DNA of 64,000 bases from Tissierella sp. P1 (GTDB lineage Bacteria > Bacillota > Clostridia > Tissierellales > Tissierellaceae), in NCBI RefSeq assembly GCF_002266425.1, contig NZ_NPMN01000023.1, positions 1-64,000 on the forward strand, read 5' to 3'. The notes beneath the pieces were generated by a model. The model did not search any database. It saw nothing but the letters and a program-made list of their open reading frames with translations, and was not told where the DNA came from. How positions within the stretch are numbered: position 1 is the first letter of the stretch; each line of letters starts with the position of its first letter. Below are positions 8,843 to 18,457 of this stretch, in pieces. A program made the position numbers and the translations under genes.

Positions 8843-9918
8843 ATGAAAGCTAAAGTCGAAAAAATTACTCTTTATAAAAATAGGAGAATTATCGTCATAA
8901 GTGATATACATGGGAATCTAAAGCTCTTTAAAAAGCTATTAGAGAAAGTTAATTATACAAAAGATGATGTTTTGATTTTGGTTGGAGATTTAATTGAAAA
9001 AGGTGAAAATAGTTTAGAAACTTTAAGATATATTATTCAGCTATCTAATGAACAAGAGGTTTATGTAGTCACAGGAAACTGTGATGTTTTGTGGGAAGAT
9101 ATAAAGTATGAAGTTGATAATGACAGTCTCCTAAAATATATGTTGTTTAGAAAGAACAGCCTATTAAATGAGATGTGTAATGCTCTTTCTATTGAAGTTA
9201 ATGAAAAATCAGACATGGCTTTTATCAATGAACAATTAAGATTGAATTTCGTTATGGAGTTAGATTACTTAGAGAAATTACCACATATAATTGAAACAGA
9301 AGATTATATATTTGCTCACGCTGGCATTACAACTGAAGATTTAGAAAAGAATGAGATAAATAAGGTCATAAAACGAGATGCCTTTATGAATGAAAATTTA
9401 TTTTTTTCAAAATATGTTGTGGTAGGGCATTGGCCAACAGCAAACTATGGAATAGAAAAAGGTTGCTGTAATCCCATTATAAATGAAGAGCAAAAGATTA
9501 TAAGTATAGATGCGGAAATGCCATAAAGACAGAGGGGCAGTTAAATGCACTAATTATAGATGGTGATAATATTACTTTTGATTCGGTGGATGATTTATTA
9601 AAAGGAGAGATAATAAAAACTCAATATTCAAATAAGAATACTATTCAAATTACTTGGATTGATAATCTAATTGATATACTTAAAGAAGGAGAAGAATTTA
9701 GCCTTTGCAAGCATGTATCTTCAGGTCATAATCTTTTAATTAAGAATGATAAAATTTTTAAAGCTAAAGATGGTATAAGGTGCTATGATTGTACAGATTA
9801 CTTTATCGATGCAGAAAAAGGCAGTATAGTTTCAATCATAGAAAAGGCTAATGAAATAACTCTAGTAAAAAATGATGGAGTAATTGGATGGGTGCGAAAC
9901 GAGAATCTTAAACTTTAA
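8843..9918 (+). pseudogene. Metallophosphoesterase (PPP-like), split by a single-base frameshift
   Basis: The N-terminal part (8843-9526) is a calcineurin-like phosphoesterase with all metal-binding blocks: VISDIHGNL, LVGDLIEKG, VTGNCD, FAHAGIT and VVGHWPT. It ends prematurely after IISIDAEMP. In the next frame the protein continues NAIKTEGQLNALIIDGDN to the C-terminal half ending GVIGWVRNENLKL at 9918, an SH3-like tail. Adding one G to GATGCGG at about 9514 restores ID-GGNAIKT, so the lesion is a one-base deletion. The full product would be about 358 aa. The N-terminal half retains the catalytic residues and may still fold. Sequencing error is a real alternative. Confidence 0.8.
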
Positions 9919-9943
9919 AATGTATAAAGGAGGAGAGATAGGA

Positions 9944-10711
9944 GTGGACTATAACAATTTTTACGATATAATCTTCAAAAGGAAATCTATTAGAAAATAT
10001 GACTTATCATCACTTGATAATAATATTATTCAAGAACTTTTAGATTATATTAGTAATCTAAAGCCTATGTATGAAAATATAGAAGTTCAAATGAAAATTG
10101 TAACAGGAGAAGTAGTTAGAAATTTATTTCCCATTAAAGCACCTTACTATCTCCTAGTATATTCTGAAGAGAAAGAAAAGCATATAACAAATGCAGGATT
10201 TATGCTTCAACAAGTAGACTTGTTTTTATCAGCTAATGGAATAGGGAGCTGTTGGGCAGGGTTGACACAACCTAAGAAGGAAATAGCAAATGAATCTAAA
10301 TTAAATTATATTATTGCTTTAGCATTTGGGAAACCAGCAGAGAATATACATAGAGATAATCTATCAGAGTTTAAGCGAAAAGCAATTGCAGAAATAAGAA
10401 ATAATGGAGAAAAAGATGAATTGCTAGAGGCAGTTCGTCTAGCACCATCTGCAGTAAATAGCCAACCTTGGTATTTTAAAGTAGATGAAAATAAGATTCA
10501 TGCATATTGTGTTAAATCAAATTTAATCAAAGGAATTATATATAATAGGCTGAATCAAATAGATATGGGTATAGGAATTTGCCATTTATGTATAGCAGCT
10601 AAGTATTTAGGAGAAGACTATATATTTATTTCTGATAAAGATGCTTTAGATAATCCTCCTAAAGGATATTATTATATAACATCTATAGAAATTTTAGAGA
10701 AGGGAATATGA
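9944..10711 (+). CDS. Nitroreductase family protein
   Basis: This 255-aa protein is a two-part nitroreductase-fold protein: the start, YDIIFKRKSIRKYD, is the classic FMN phosphate-binding Arg-Ser-Arg block, and LLEAVRLAPSAVNSQPWYF is the second conserved block. It probably reduces nitro groups, quinones or flavin-linked substrates with NAD(P)H. GTG at 9944 was chosen because AGGAGG (9928-9933) stands 10 nt before it; upstream in-frame codons would put that site inside the gene. It starts 25 bp after the phosphoesterase gene and could be co-transcribed with it and with the following DUF89 gene. Confidence 0.85.
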   Translation: MDYNNFYDIIFKRKSIRKYDLSSLDNNIIQELLDYISNLKPMYENIEVQMKIVTGEVVRNLFPIKAPYYLLVYSEEKEKHITNAGFMLQQVDLFLSANGIGSCWAGLTQPKKEIANESKLNYIIALAFGKPAENIHRDNLSEFKRKAIAEIRNNGEKDELLEAVRLAPSAVNSQPWYFKVDENKIHAYCVKSNLIKGIIYNRLNQIDMGIGICHLCIAAKYLGEDYIFISDKDALDNPPKGYYYITSIEILEKGI

Positions 10712-10751
10712 GAAGAAAGTTCACCAAATATCATTGTTAGGAGACAAATAT

Positions 10752-11612
10752 ATGAAAATATCACGTGAATGTATTAGCTGTCTTGCTAGACAAGCAGTAG
10801 AAATAGCTGAGGAATCAACGAGCAATATTGCAATGCAAGAAGAAATAATAAAAAGATCTTTAAAAGAATTAGGAGAAATGGATTTCAATGAAACAGCACC
10901 TGAAATAGCTTTTAGGATGCATCAACATGCTAAGAATATTACTGGGATTAATGATCCATATAAAAGATTGAAGGAACAATACAATGAAATTGCTAAAGAG
11001 ATTTATGATAGGATTATTGGAGAAAAATGGTTAGATAAGGCAGAAAATCCCTTCGATATGGCCTGTAGGTTGGCTATTGCAGGAAATATTATAGATTTTT
11101 CAGCTGGATTAAAGCTAGAGCCTTCAGATATTGTTAAATCTGTTGAGGATAGTATTAAACATAGTATATTTGGTACGGGAACAGCAGCTCTTCGGGAAGC
11201 CGTAAAAAAGGCAGATAATATTATGTACATTGCTGATAACTCAGGTGAAATCATATTTGATAAATTTCTATTAGAGAGACTTCCAACAAGCAAAGTTACT
11301 TATGTGGTGAAAGGAGGTCCAATAGTTAATGATGCGACTATGGATGATGCAATAAGCACAGGAGTTGTAGATTTAGTAAAAGTTATTGATAATGGTCATT
11401 CTGCCCAAGGAACGATTTTAAAAGATTGTTCAAGTACATTTAAGAGGGAATTTAGTAAGGCAGATCTTATTATAAGTAAAGGACAAGCAAATTTTGAAAC
11501 ATTGAGTGATATTAAAGATAAGAATATTTTTTATCTATTGAGAGCAAAATGTAGTTCAGTTGCTTTTGCTATTGGGTGTAAACGAATGGATTATGTTCTT
11601 ACAAATTATTAG
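10752..11612 (+). CDS. DUF89 / ARMT1-like damage-control phosphatase
   Basis: This 286-aa protein starts MKISRECISCLARQAVEIAE, the typical Cys-containing N-terminus of bacterial DUF89 proteins, and contains the metal-site block ADNSGEIIFDKFLLERL (Asp, Asn and Asp ligands) and VVKGGPIVNDAT. Family members are metal-dependent phosphatases thought to remove damaged or excess phosphometabolites. ATG at 10752 has TTAGGAGAC at the right distance; an earlier start at 10734 would overlap that site. It is the last gene before a strong terminator at 11658-11692. Confidence 0.85.
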   Translation: MKISRECISCLARQAVEIAEESTSNIAMQEEIIKRSLKELGEMDFNETAPEIAFRMHQHAKNITGINDPYKRLKEQYNEIAKEIYDRIIGEKWLDKAENPFDMACRLAIAGNIIDFSAGLKLEPSDIVKSVEDSIKHSIFGTGTAALREAVKKADNIMYIADNSGEIIFDKFLLERLPTSKVTYVVKGGPIVNDATMDDAISTGVVDLVKVIDNGHSAQGTILKDCSSTFKREFSKADLIISKGQANFETLSDIKDKNIFYLLRAKCSSVAFAIGCKRMDYVLTNY

Positions 11613-11657
11613 AATAAAGAATATTTTTATCCTTTATAGAAATGGATAGTACATAAG

Positions 11658-11692
11658 AAAAAGACATTTGCTTAGCGACAAATGTCTTTTTT
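11658..11692 (+). terminator. Intrinsic terminator after the DUF89 gene
   Basis: AAAAAGACATTTG (11658-11670) pairs with CAAATGTCTTTTT (11679-11691) around an 8-nt loop, ending in a T run. Confidence 0.85.
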
Positions 11693-11693
11693 A

Positions 11694-11722
11694 TTGACAT
11701 AACAAAACAAAAGTGATAATAT
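11694..11722 (+). promoter_or_regulatory. Sigma-A promoter of helD
   Basis: TTGACA (11694-11699), a 17-nt spacer and TAATAT (11717-11722) form a near-consensus promoter. Transcription would start at about 11729 and leave a 120-nt leader before the GTG start. Confidence 0.75.
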
Positions 11723-11847
11723 AAATCTATATTGGCACTTTTAATAAATATTTACTTATACCCAATTATATTATATATCTTTTTAAAAGCAATGTCAATA
11801 GTTTTTTAAAAAATTTATTAAATTATCTATTATAAGGAGGTTATACT

Positions 11848-14100
11848 GTGAATAGAGATGATTTTGAATGGAAGATTGAAGAGGAATGGTTGAAGGATGT
11901 GCTTGTTGAGATTCATAAACAGTATGATAAAAATAGAGATTTTAAAGAAAAAATTAAAGAGGATGCAATTAGGACGCAAAAGGAGCTATGGGATGAAATA
12001 GGCTCAGTTTCTATAGCAAATGGATTAGATCAAATTGCAGATTTTATGCAATTTATCAGTTTTATGAAAACACAAAAGATAAGCCATGAATCAACCAGAA
12101 GGCTTCAAGAGAAATACGAAAGAATGCTTTCTTCACCCTATTTTGGAAGAATTGATTTTATTGAAAAGGAAGACAGCAAAGCAGAGAAGTGTTATATTGG
12201 AATTTCAAATCTTATCAATGATAATATTGACTTCCTTATATATGATTGGAGAGCTCCTATTTCTAGTATGTTTTATGATTGTGAAATCGGAGAAGCTGGT
12301 TATACATGCCCTGAAGGAATTATAGAAGGGGAGCTTACTCTGAAAAGACAATATAAAATCAATAATGGAAAAATTGAATACATGTTTGACAGTAATCTCA
12401 AAATAGACGATGAGATACTTCAGAATATATTGAGTAAGAGTACTGATAGTAAGATGAAGACCATAGTGACAACAATTCAAAGAGAACAGAATAGAGTAAT
12501 CCGTGATGAAGAATATAAAATTCTCATTGTTCAAGGTCCTGCGGGGAGTGGAAAAACCTCCATCGCTCTTCATAGAATTGCATATTTATTATATAGATAT
12601 AGAGAGAAGATAACCCCTCAAAACATAGTGATTTTCTCACCTAATGAAATCTTTAATGATTATATTTCTAATGTATTGCCAGAGCTTGGAGAAGATAATA
12701 TGTATCAGACAACATTTAAGGAATATATGCATAAAGCTCTAGGTAATGAATTTTCAAAGGAAGATTATTGTGAAATGATGGAATATATTTTGGATGTAAA
12801 GGAGACGCCAAATTATCAAAATAGAATTGATAATATACGGTATAAATCTACTGTAGAATTTATGAATATATTAAAATATTATGTATTATATGCGGAAAGG
12901 AAAAATAGAGATTTTAGAGATATATTTTTCAGGGATCAATTGATAGCCTCTGCTGATGCCTTAGAAGAGCTTTTTTTCCAAGAGGATATAAAGCTTCCTC
13001 TAAAAAGGAGGCTTAAAAAGATAAAAAATAGAATATTTTTTCTTATGGAACCATATAAAAAACATAGATCGGAAGAAATCATGGAGGAATTAAAAGGTAC
13101 TGGAAATTATATAAATCATGTGGAGCTTTTAAGAGATAGTATAACTTTAGTAAATGAGGAAATGGCGGATATATATAATGAAATCAATAGAATAACTGAG
13201 TTAAATTTAGAAAATATCTATAGAGATTTATTTGAAAATCTAGAATTTTTTTATAGAAGTTTAAATATTGAATATGCTGAGGATAAGATTGAGAAAATCA
13301 GAAGATATACATTAGAAAACTTGAATGCTAATAGATTATACTACGAAGATCAGATTATACTTTTATATCTGAAAATTGCATTAGGAGACATTCCTAAAAC
13401 CTCAGAAATTAAATATGTTATTATTGATGAGGCTCAGGACTATACACCACTTCAGTATGAAATCTTTTATCAGCTTTTTGAGTCTGCAAATATGACTATA
13501 TTGGGTGATTTAAATCAATCCATTAATCCGTTTATGAATGTAGGAAATTATAATAATATCTCTCATATATTTTCTCAGAGTAATACTTGTATAATGAATT
13601 TAACCAAAAGCTATAGGTCCACAAAGGAAATCACTGAATTTTCCAGAAAGCTGCTAAATAATGAAATTATAGACGAAGGCATACAAAGAAGTGGAGAGAG
13701 ACCTTTATTTCTTGGATTCCCAGATGAAGAGGCCATAAAAGAAAGGATTCTTGAGGATATAAGGACATATAAGGATAAAGGTTATAAATCCATTGGAATA
13801 ATAACAAGAACTATAAAGGAAACATCTGAGGTATATAATTTTTTAAAAGAGAAGATTCATATTAAAGCCATAAGGAAAGACGATGATGGATATGTTAGTG
13901 ATACTTTGGTAATACCGGCATATCTTGCTAAGGGATTAGAATTTGATGTTGTGCTTATTTATAATGTAGGAAATGGGAATTACTACTGTGAGGAGGAAAG
14001 GCTGCTTCTCTATACCGCTTGTACCAGAGCACTTCATATTTTATGTATATACTATTCTGGAGAGTGTACGCCATTGCTAGAAGAAGTCATCACGCAATAG
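11848..14100 (+). CDS. helD: HelD, RNA polymerase recycling helicase-like ATPase
   Basis: This 750-aa superfamily 1 (UvrD/Rep-like) ATPase has the HelD layout. A long helical N-terminal arm (residues 1-150) precedes Walker A QGPAGSGKTSIALHR (about 230-245). A large insertion follows, then motif II IIDEAQDYTPLQY, motif III GDLNQSI, motif IV KSYRST, and motif VI LYTACTRALHIL near the end. In Firmicutes HelD binds RNA polymerase and releases stalled complexes. GTG start at 11848 follows AAGGAGGTTATACT. It is monocistronic, with its own promoter and a bidirectional terminator at 14159-14200. Confidence 0.88.
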   Translation: MNRDDFEWKIEEEWLKDVLVEIHKQYDKNRDFKEKIKEDAIRTQKELWDEIGSVSIANGLDQIADFMQFISFMKTQKISHESTRRLQEKYERMLSSPYFGRIDFIEKEDSKAEKCYIGISNLINDNIDFLIYDWRAPISSMFYDCEIGEAGYTCPEGIIEGELTLKRQYKINNGKIEYMFDSNLKIDDEILQNILSKSTDSKMKTIVTTIQREQNRVIRDEEYKILIVQGPAGSGKTSIALHRIAYLLYRYREKITPQNIVIFSPNEIFNDYISNVLPELGEDNMYQTTFKEYMHKALGNEFSKEDYCEMMEYILDVKETPNYQNRIDNIRYKSTVEFMNILKYYVLYAERKNRDFRDIFFRDQLIASADALEELFFQEDIKLPLKRRLKKIKNRIFFLMEPYKKHRSEEIMEELKGTGNYINHVELLRDSITLVNEEMADIYNEINRITELNLENIYRDLFENLEFFYRSLNIEYAEDKIEKIRRYTLENLNANRLYYEDQIILLYLKIALGDIPKTSEIKYVIIDEAQDYTPLQYEIFYQLFESANMTILGDLNQSINPFMNVGNYNNISHIFSQSNTCIMNLTKSYRSTKEITEFSRKLLNNEIIDEGIQRSGERPLFLGFPDEEAIKERILEDIRTYKDKGYKSIGIITRTIKETSEVYNFLKEKIHIKAIRKDDDGYVSDTLVIPAYLAKGLEFDVVLIYNVGNGNYYCEEERLLLYTACTRALHILCIYYSGECTPLLEEVITQ

Positions 14101-14158
14101 TTATTTATATTAAAACTATATTTCTCTAATAAATAGTATGATTATATATGTAATGTAT

Positions 14159-14200
14159 AATAAGAGAGATATCACTTTTAATAGGGATATCTCTCTTATT
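14159..14200. terminator. Bidirectional terminator between helD and an araC gene
   Basis: AATAAGAGAGATATC (14159-14173) pairs perfectly with GATATCTCTCTTATT (14186-14200); the genes on both sides converge on it. Confidence 0.8.
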
Positions 14201-14218
14201 ATGGGATTCTTCTTCTTT

Positions 14219-15118
14219 TTATCTCCTTTTTATTGGAATATAAATATCCATACATATTTTTTCATATTCCCAAGAATGACAACGCTCATCATAGAATTCA
14301 AAATCTAGCTTTGAGTCATCAATTTCATAGCCAGAATTTGGGAACCATTCTTCAAGTATATATTTCCAGGTGCCTTTGATTGAATTTACAAAGCTATCAT
14401 CATTTGAATCTACAGCAGGAGTTGTGAAAACAGCATAGGTTGCGGCTGGTACTTCAAGTGTACACATTTCATTAGTTACATGATTAAAGTTAGTGACTTC
14501 TATGCCTAGTACATAAGAAAATTCATCGGTTTCCATATTGGTATTTACACAAATTCCGTATTCTCCGTGTCTAGGGGGGTTTTGTGTTCTATATAAATGT
14601 GCTTCCTTACCTTCTATATTACATTGATCCCAAAAGGCAGGAATATCTCTGGAATGAGCATTATTTCTCAGGGTTGTTTTAAACTCATATCCTACTATTT
14701 TAAAAGAATCTCTATTTATTATTTTAGGTTGCATTATGATACCTCCAATTTTATTTACTTTAATTTTCTTTAAATCTACTTTTTGGGGAAAACCTATTGG
14801 TGCATGTATTCTATAAAAGCTTGGTGTATATCCAAAACATTTCTTAAAGGCCTTTGTAAATCCTGCATGGGTTTCAAATCCTAAATCCAAGGCGATATCA
14901 AATACCTTTTTATTATTACTAAGTTCAGAAAGAGCATATTGAAGCTTTCGCCTTGTTACATATTCCATAACGGGAATCCCAACAAAACTATGGAATACCC
15001 TATAATAATGATAGGTAGAAAAGCCCGCAATTTCTGCCAGCTTATTAACTGTTATTTTTTCATTAATGTTGTTGTCAATATAATCTATGGTATTTTGGAT
15101 TAAATCTACATAGTCCAA
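14219..15118 (-). CDS. AraC-family regulator with GyrI-like effector domain
   Basis: This 299-aa protein combines an N-terminal AraC double helix-turn-helix (about residues 8-107; KLAEIAGFSTYHYYRVFHSF and IALDLGFETHAGFTKAFKK) with a C-terminal GyrI-like (Rob/SbmC) small-molecule-binding domain ending MDIYIPIKRR. This layout is common in regulators of drug or stress response in Firmicutes. The start is TTG at 15118: GGAGGG lies 6 nt upstream (complement of 15125-15130) and no better start exists. A paralogue of the same architecture lies at 20358-21221. Target genes are not evident. Confidence 0.85.
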   Translation of the reverse strand: MDYVDLIQNTIDYIDNNINEKITVNKLAEIAGFSTYHYYRVFHSFVGIPVMEYVTRRKLQYALSELSNNKKVFDIALDLGFETHAGFTKAFKKCFGYTPSFYRIHAPIGFPQKVDLKKIKVNKIGGIIMQPKIINRDSFKIVGYEFKTTLRNNAHSRDIPAFWDQCNIEGKEAHLYRTQNPPRHGEYGICVNTNMETDEFSYVLGIEVTNFNHVTNEMCTLEVPAATYAVFTTPAVDSNDDSFVNSIKGTWKYILEEWFPNSGYEIDDSKLDFEFYDERCHSWEYEKICMDIYIPIKRR

Positions 15119-15285
15119 GAGGATCCCTCCTTTAAAAAGTTAATTTTCGTACGATAATTATATGTTAACATATTTACCGATAAAATCCTTTTCCTACTTT
15201 GCTAAGATAGTGAATAATTAAGATAAATGATAGTATCTGATTTTTAGTTAGATTTTATCTAGGATAGAAGCTTTTCTTATTGTAC

Positions 15286-15314
15286 TTGACAATCTGTCAT
15301 GTGAAAATTAAACT
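15286..15314 (+). promoter_or_regulatory. Promoter of the serpin gene
   Basis: TTGACA (15286-15291), 17-nt spacer, TAAACT (15309-15314), about 58 bp before the serpin start. Confidence 0.55.
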
Positions 15315-15371
15315 GACTATAAAGAAGGTTATTCAGTGATAAAAATATAATGAATAAAGGGGATGTAGATT

Positions 15372-16767
15372 ATGTTTAGAAAATTACATAAAGAAGCCAA
15401 TAATTATATGGAAAGTGATAAACCCCTAAAAGAATCAACTGTAAATAAGACACTAAATATAAAAGGATCTAAAAAGATTTTTAAAATTGCTGCAATAATC
15501 GTAGTTATAGGGATAATTCTATCTAAATTTCTCTTGAGAGATAATAGAATAAATATTAATACCATAGCAAAACCAATATATCCAAAAAAAATTGGATTTG
15601 AAGATTTTGATGAACAAGTAAAAAGGAGAGAAGATATAGACGAGAACTTTCTAAAAGAACTTGGTAAGTTTTCAATTAAATCATCCTCATTAGTACTGAG
15701 TAGGACAGATAAGGATATAAATAGCCTATACTCTCCAATAAGCTTATATATGGCTTTATCTATGGCTGCTGAAACAGCCAATGGAGAGACTCAAGAAGAG
15801 ATTTTACGAGTGTTGAACATGGATAGTATTGATATGGTAAGAAGTGAAACTGGTAAATTATTTAGAAAACTTTATTATCATAATGAAATAGGGAAATTAA
15901 GTCTTGGCAATTCTATATGGTTAAATAAGGATGTGAGGTTTAACATTAATACACTAGATTTATTGGCAAAAGATTACTATGCTAGCTCTTTTAGTCTTGA
16001 TTTTAATGATAATGAAAGTTCTAAAAAGATTAGTAAATGGGTATCAAATCAAATAGGTGGAAAACTTAAAAATCGTTATGATGACTTTTCTTTAAATCAA
16101 GATGATGTTATGACATTAGTAAGCACCATATATTTTTATGATGAGTGGGTAGATCGATTTAATATTAATGATACAAAAGAAGATGAATTTTACCTTGAAG
16201 ATGGAAATATAGTTAAATCTGACTTTATGAATATGAAATACGGAAGTCATAGTTTTGTAGGAGTTGATGGTTATACTGTTTCTCATCTTAATTTAAAAAA
16301 CAACGGCAGAATGATATTTATTTTACCTGATGAGGGATTATCTCCATTTGATATCATATCAGACCCGCAGTTATTAGATGAAGCTATTAACTCATTATCA
16401 ACAGATAAGAGGAAGATGGGAGAGGTTATATTTAAAATTCCTAAATTTTAAGTTTTTATCGAAGCTTAAATTAAAAGATATTTGTGAAGAATTGGGAATA
16501 AAAGAGATTTTTCAAGAGATTTCTGATTTTACTTCTCTTTCTGATACCAAACCGTTATTTATTTCAGATATCAATCAAAGTTCAACTATATCTATTGATG
16601 AAAAGGGTGTAGAGGCAACAGCCTATACAAAAATAGACTATGATGGAGCAGCCCAGCCAAATGGAAGAGCTGAAATGATATTAAATAGACCCTTTATATT
16701 TGCAATAACAGATGTAGAAGTTTCACCTTTATTTATCGGAATTATAAACAACCCAAATATAGAGTAA
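15372..16767 (+). pseudogene. Membrane-anchored serpin, interrupted by a single-base frameshift
   Basis: The protein opens with a cytosolic basic segment and one membrane helix (about residues 35-53, IFKIAAIIVVIGIILSKFLL), then a serpin domain: NSLYSPISLYMALSMAAETA, GETQEEIL, NSIWLN, VSNQIGGKL and FILPDEG. The first frame stops at 16451 after VIFKIPKF; one T fewer in CTAAATTTTAAG restores KFKFLSKLKLKDICEELGI. The second part carries the hinge EKGVEATAYTK, whose small residues suggest an inhibitory serpin, and the C-terminal signature NRPFIFAITD. The intact product would be about 464 aa and face the outside of the cell. ATG follows AAGGGGATGTAGATT. Confidence 0.85.
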
Positions 16768-16810
16768 GATTTATTTAGTTATAATATGTTTTTTGAGAGG
16801 AGTATATTTA

Positions 16811-17611
16811 ATGGTGATTAATAAATTAAGTTCAATCAAAATATTAAATAATCAATTAATTCTATTTCACTCTGACGACCACATTGCTTTTGTTACAGAT
16901 AAGGTAGATACTTCTTATCATAGCCATAATTATATCCAGATAACTATTGGACTTGAACAAGATTTCTACATTACTACAGAAGAAGATTCTTTTTATACAA
17001 AAGGAATTATTTTAGATTCTAATATTAGTCATAAGTTACACGGATATAATGAGTGGCAATTGTACCTATTAATTAATCCAGAATCTATATTTGGAGAGTC
17101 AATAAAAAGAAAATTTTTACATGAAAAAGAAGTATATTTAGTAGGTGAGGAAGAAATAAATGATATTGTTAAACTTGATATTCAATCAACCTCAGAGAAA
17201 TCTGGTTTGATTGAATATAATGAGTTTATAAAAAAGTTTAGAGAAATTCTGGGATTATCAAATTTTTATTTGGATCATACAATAGATAGTCGCATACAGG
17301 AAATTTTAAAATATATAGAAACTTATCCATTAGATAGATTATCAGTTAAAGAATTAAGCAATGTAATTTTTTTATCAGAAAGTAGATTATCTCATTTGTT
17401 TAAAGAGGAAATAGGTATATCCTTAACTAGTTATATTCTCCATAAAAAAGTAGAAAGGGCTTTTTACCTAATACTTAATGGAATGAGTATCACTGATGCA
17501 GCAATAGAAGCTGGATTTAGTAGTTCTTCTCATTTTACTAATAGTGTTCGTGATAAATTAGGAATGAGTCCAAGAATAATAATAAAAAATAGCAGATATA
17601 TGCAAGTATAG
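16811..17611 (+). CDS. AraC-family transcriptional regulator
   Basis: This 266-aa protein has an N-terminal cupin-like sensor region (YHSHNYIQITIGLEQ) and a C-terminal AraC helix-turn-helix pair (LSVKELSNVIFLSESRLSHL and ITDAAIEAGFSSSSHFTNSV). ATG at 16811 is chosen because AGAGGAG ends 8 nt before it; a TTG further upstream would place that site inside the gene. It begins 43 bp after the serpin gene and is followed 41 bp later by a transglutaminase gene, so the three may be one transcription unit. It may regulate those neighbours; this is inference from position. Confidence 0.85.
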   Translation: MVINKLSSIKILNNQLILFHSDDHIAFVTDKVDTSYHSHNYIQITIGLEQDFYITTEEDSFYTKGIILDSNISHKLHGYNEWQLYLLINPESIFGESIKRKFLHEKEVYLVGEEEINDIVKLDIQSTSEKSGLIEYNEFIKKFREILGLSNFYLDHTIDSRIQEILKYIETYPLDRLSVKELSNVIFLSESRLSHLFKEEIGISLTSYILHKKVERAFYLILNGMSITDAAIEAGFSSSSHFTNSVRDKLGMSPRIIIKNSRYMQV

Positions 17612-17652
17612 TTATGAAAAACACCTTATAATAAAAGAAAAAAGGTGATTAT

Positions 17653-18357
17653 ATGGATATATATTTAAAACAAACAAAATTACTAGATTTTAATACACCA
17701 TCTATTCAAAACTTAATTGTAGAGAAAGGATGGAAGCAACTAGAAGAAAAAGAAAAGATAGCAGCGGTTTATAGCTTCGTACGAAATGAAATTAAGTTTG
17801 GTTATAATAGAAGTGATGATATACCTGCTTCGGAAGTTCTAAGGGATGGATATGGACAATGTAATACAAAAAGTATACTTCTAATGGCTTTATTAAGGGC
17901 TTTAAATATTCCGTGCAGAATTCATGGCTTTTATATTGATAAAAAAATGCAGAAAGGAGCATTGACAGGAATTACCTATTTATTTGCCCCTAATAAAATA
18001 GTTCATGCTTGGTCTGAAGTATATTTCAATAATGAATGGATAGCTTTAGAAGGTGTAATCATCGATGAAGAATATCTTAATCAAGTAAAAGATAAGCTTT
18101 ATAATTTTAATAATGGATATATAGGTTATGGGATTTCTGTAGAGGATAAAGAAAAAATAAATATCTGCTGGCAGGGGAAAAGCACATATATTCAAAGTTT
18201 TTCTATTACAGATGATTTAGGAATTTTTAATAGTCCAGATGATTTTTTTCTTAAATATAATAATACAAGCAGCAAATTAAAAAGATTTTTATTTGATGTT
18301 TTAAGAAGAAGAATTAATAAGAAATTAGACTTAATCAGAGGCGGGATTTGTAACTAA
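17653..18357 (+). CDS. Transglutaminase-like cysteine protease-fold protein
   Basis: This 234-aa protein has the transglutaminase core. The catalytic Cys is in GYGQCNTKSILLMALLRALN (about residues 67-86) and the His in VHAWSEVYFNNEW, with the expected acidic partner in the following EGVIID strand. No signal peptide or membrane helix is seen, so it acts in the cytosol unless exported otherwise. Homologues in Firmicutes act as peptidases or amidases; the substrate is unknown. ATG follows AAAAAAGGTGATTAT. The context, downstream of a protease inhibitor (serpin) and a regulator, may be meaningful. Confidence 0.8.
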   Translation: MDIYLKQTKLLDFNTPSIQNLIVEKGWKQLEEKEKIAAVYSFVRNEIKFGYNRSDDIPASEVLRDGYGQCNTKSILLMALLRALNIPCRIHGFYIDKKMQKGALTGITYLFAPNKIVHAWSEVYFNNEWIALEGVIIDEEYLNQVKDKLYNFNNGYIGYGISVEDKEKINICWQGKSTYIQSFSITDDLGIFNSPDDFFLKYNNTSSKLKRFLFDVLRRRINKKLDLIRGGICN

Positions 18358-18401
18358 ACTAGAATCAAGAGATTTTTACTAATATATTTCTAAAAACATA
18401 G

Positions 18402-18448
18402 AAATGGATAATATTTAACTGTAAAAGTTATATATTATCCATTTTTCA
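18402..18448. terminator. Bidirectional terminator
   Basis: AAATGGATAATAT (18402-18414) pairs with ATATTATCCATTT (18432-18444); T tracts flank both ends. It separates the transglutaminase (plus) and methyltransferase (minus) genes. Confidence 0.75.
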
Positions 18449-18457
18449 TATATCGCT

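Noticed and set aside
9586-9918. Independent 110-aa protein after the phosphoesterase
   Set aside because: The protein text between the two frames is continuous after one added G, and the downstream start has no ribosome binding site.
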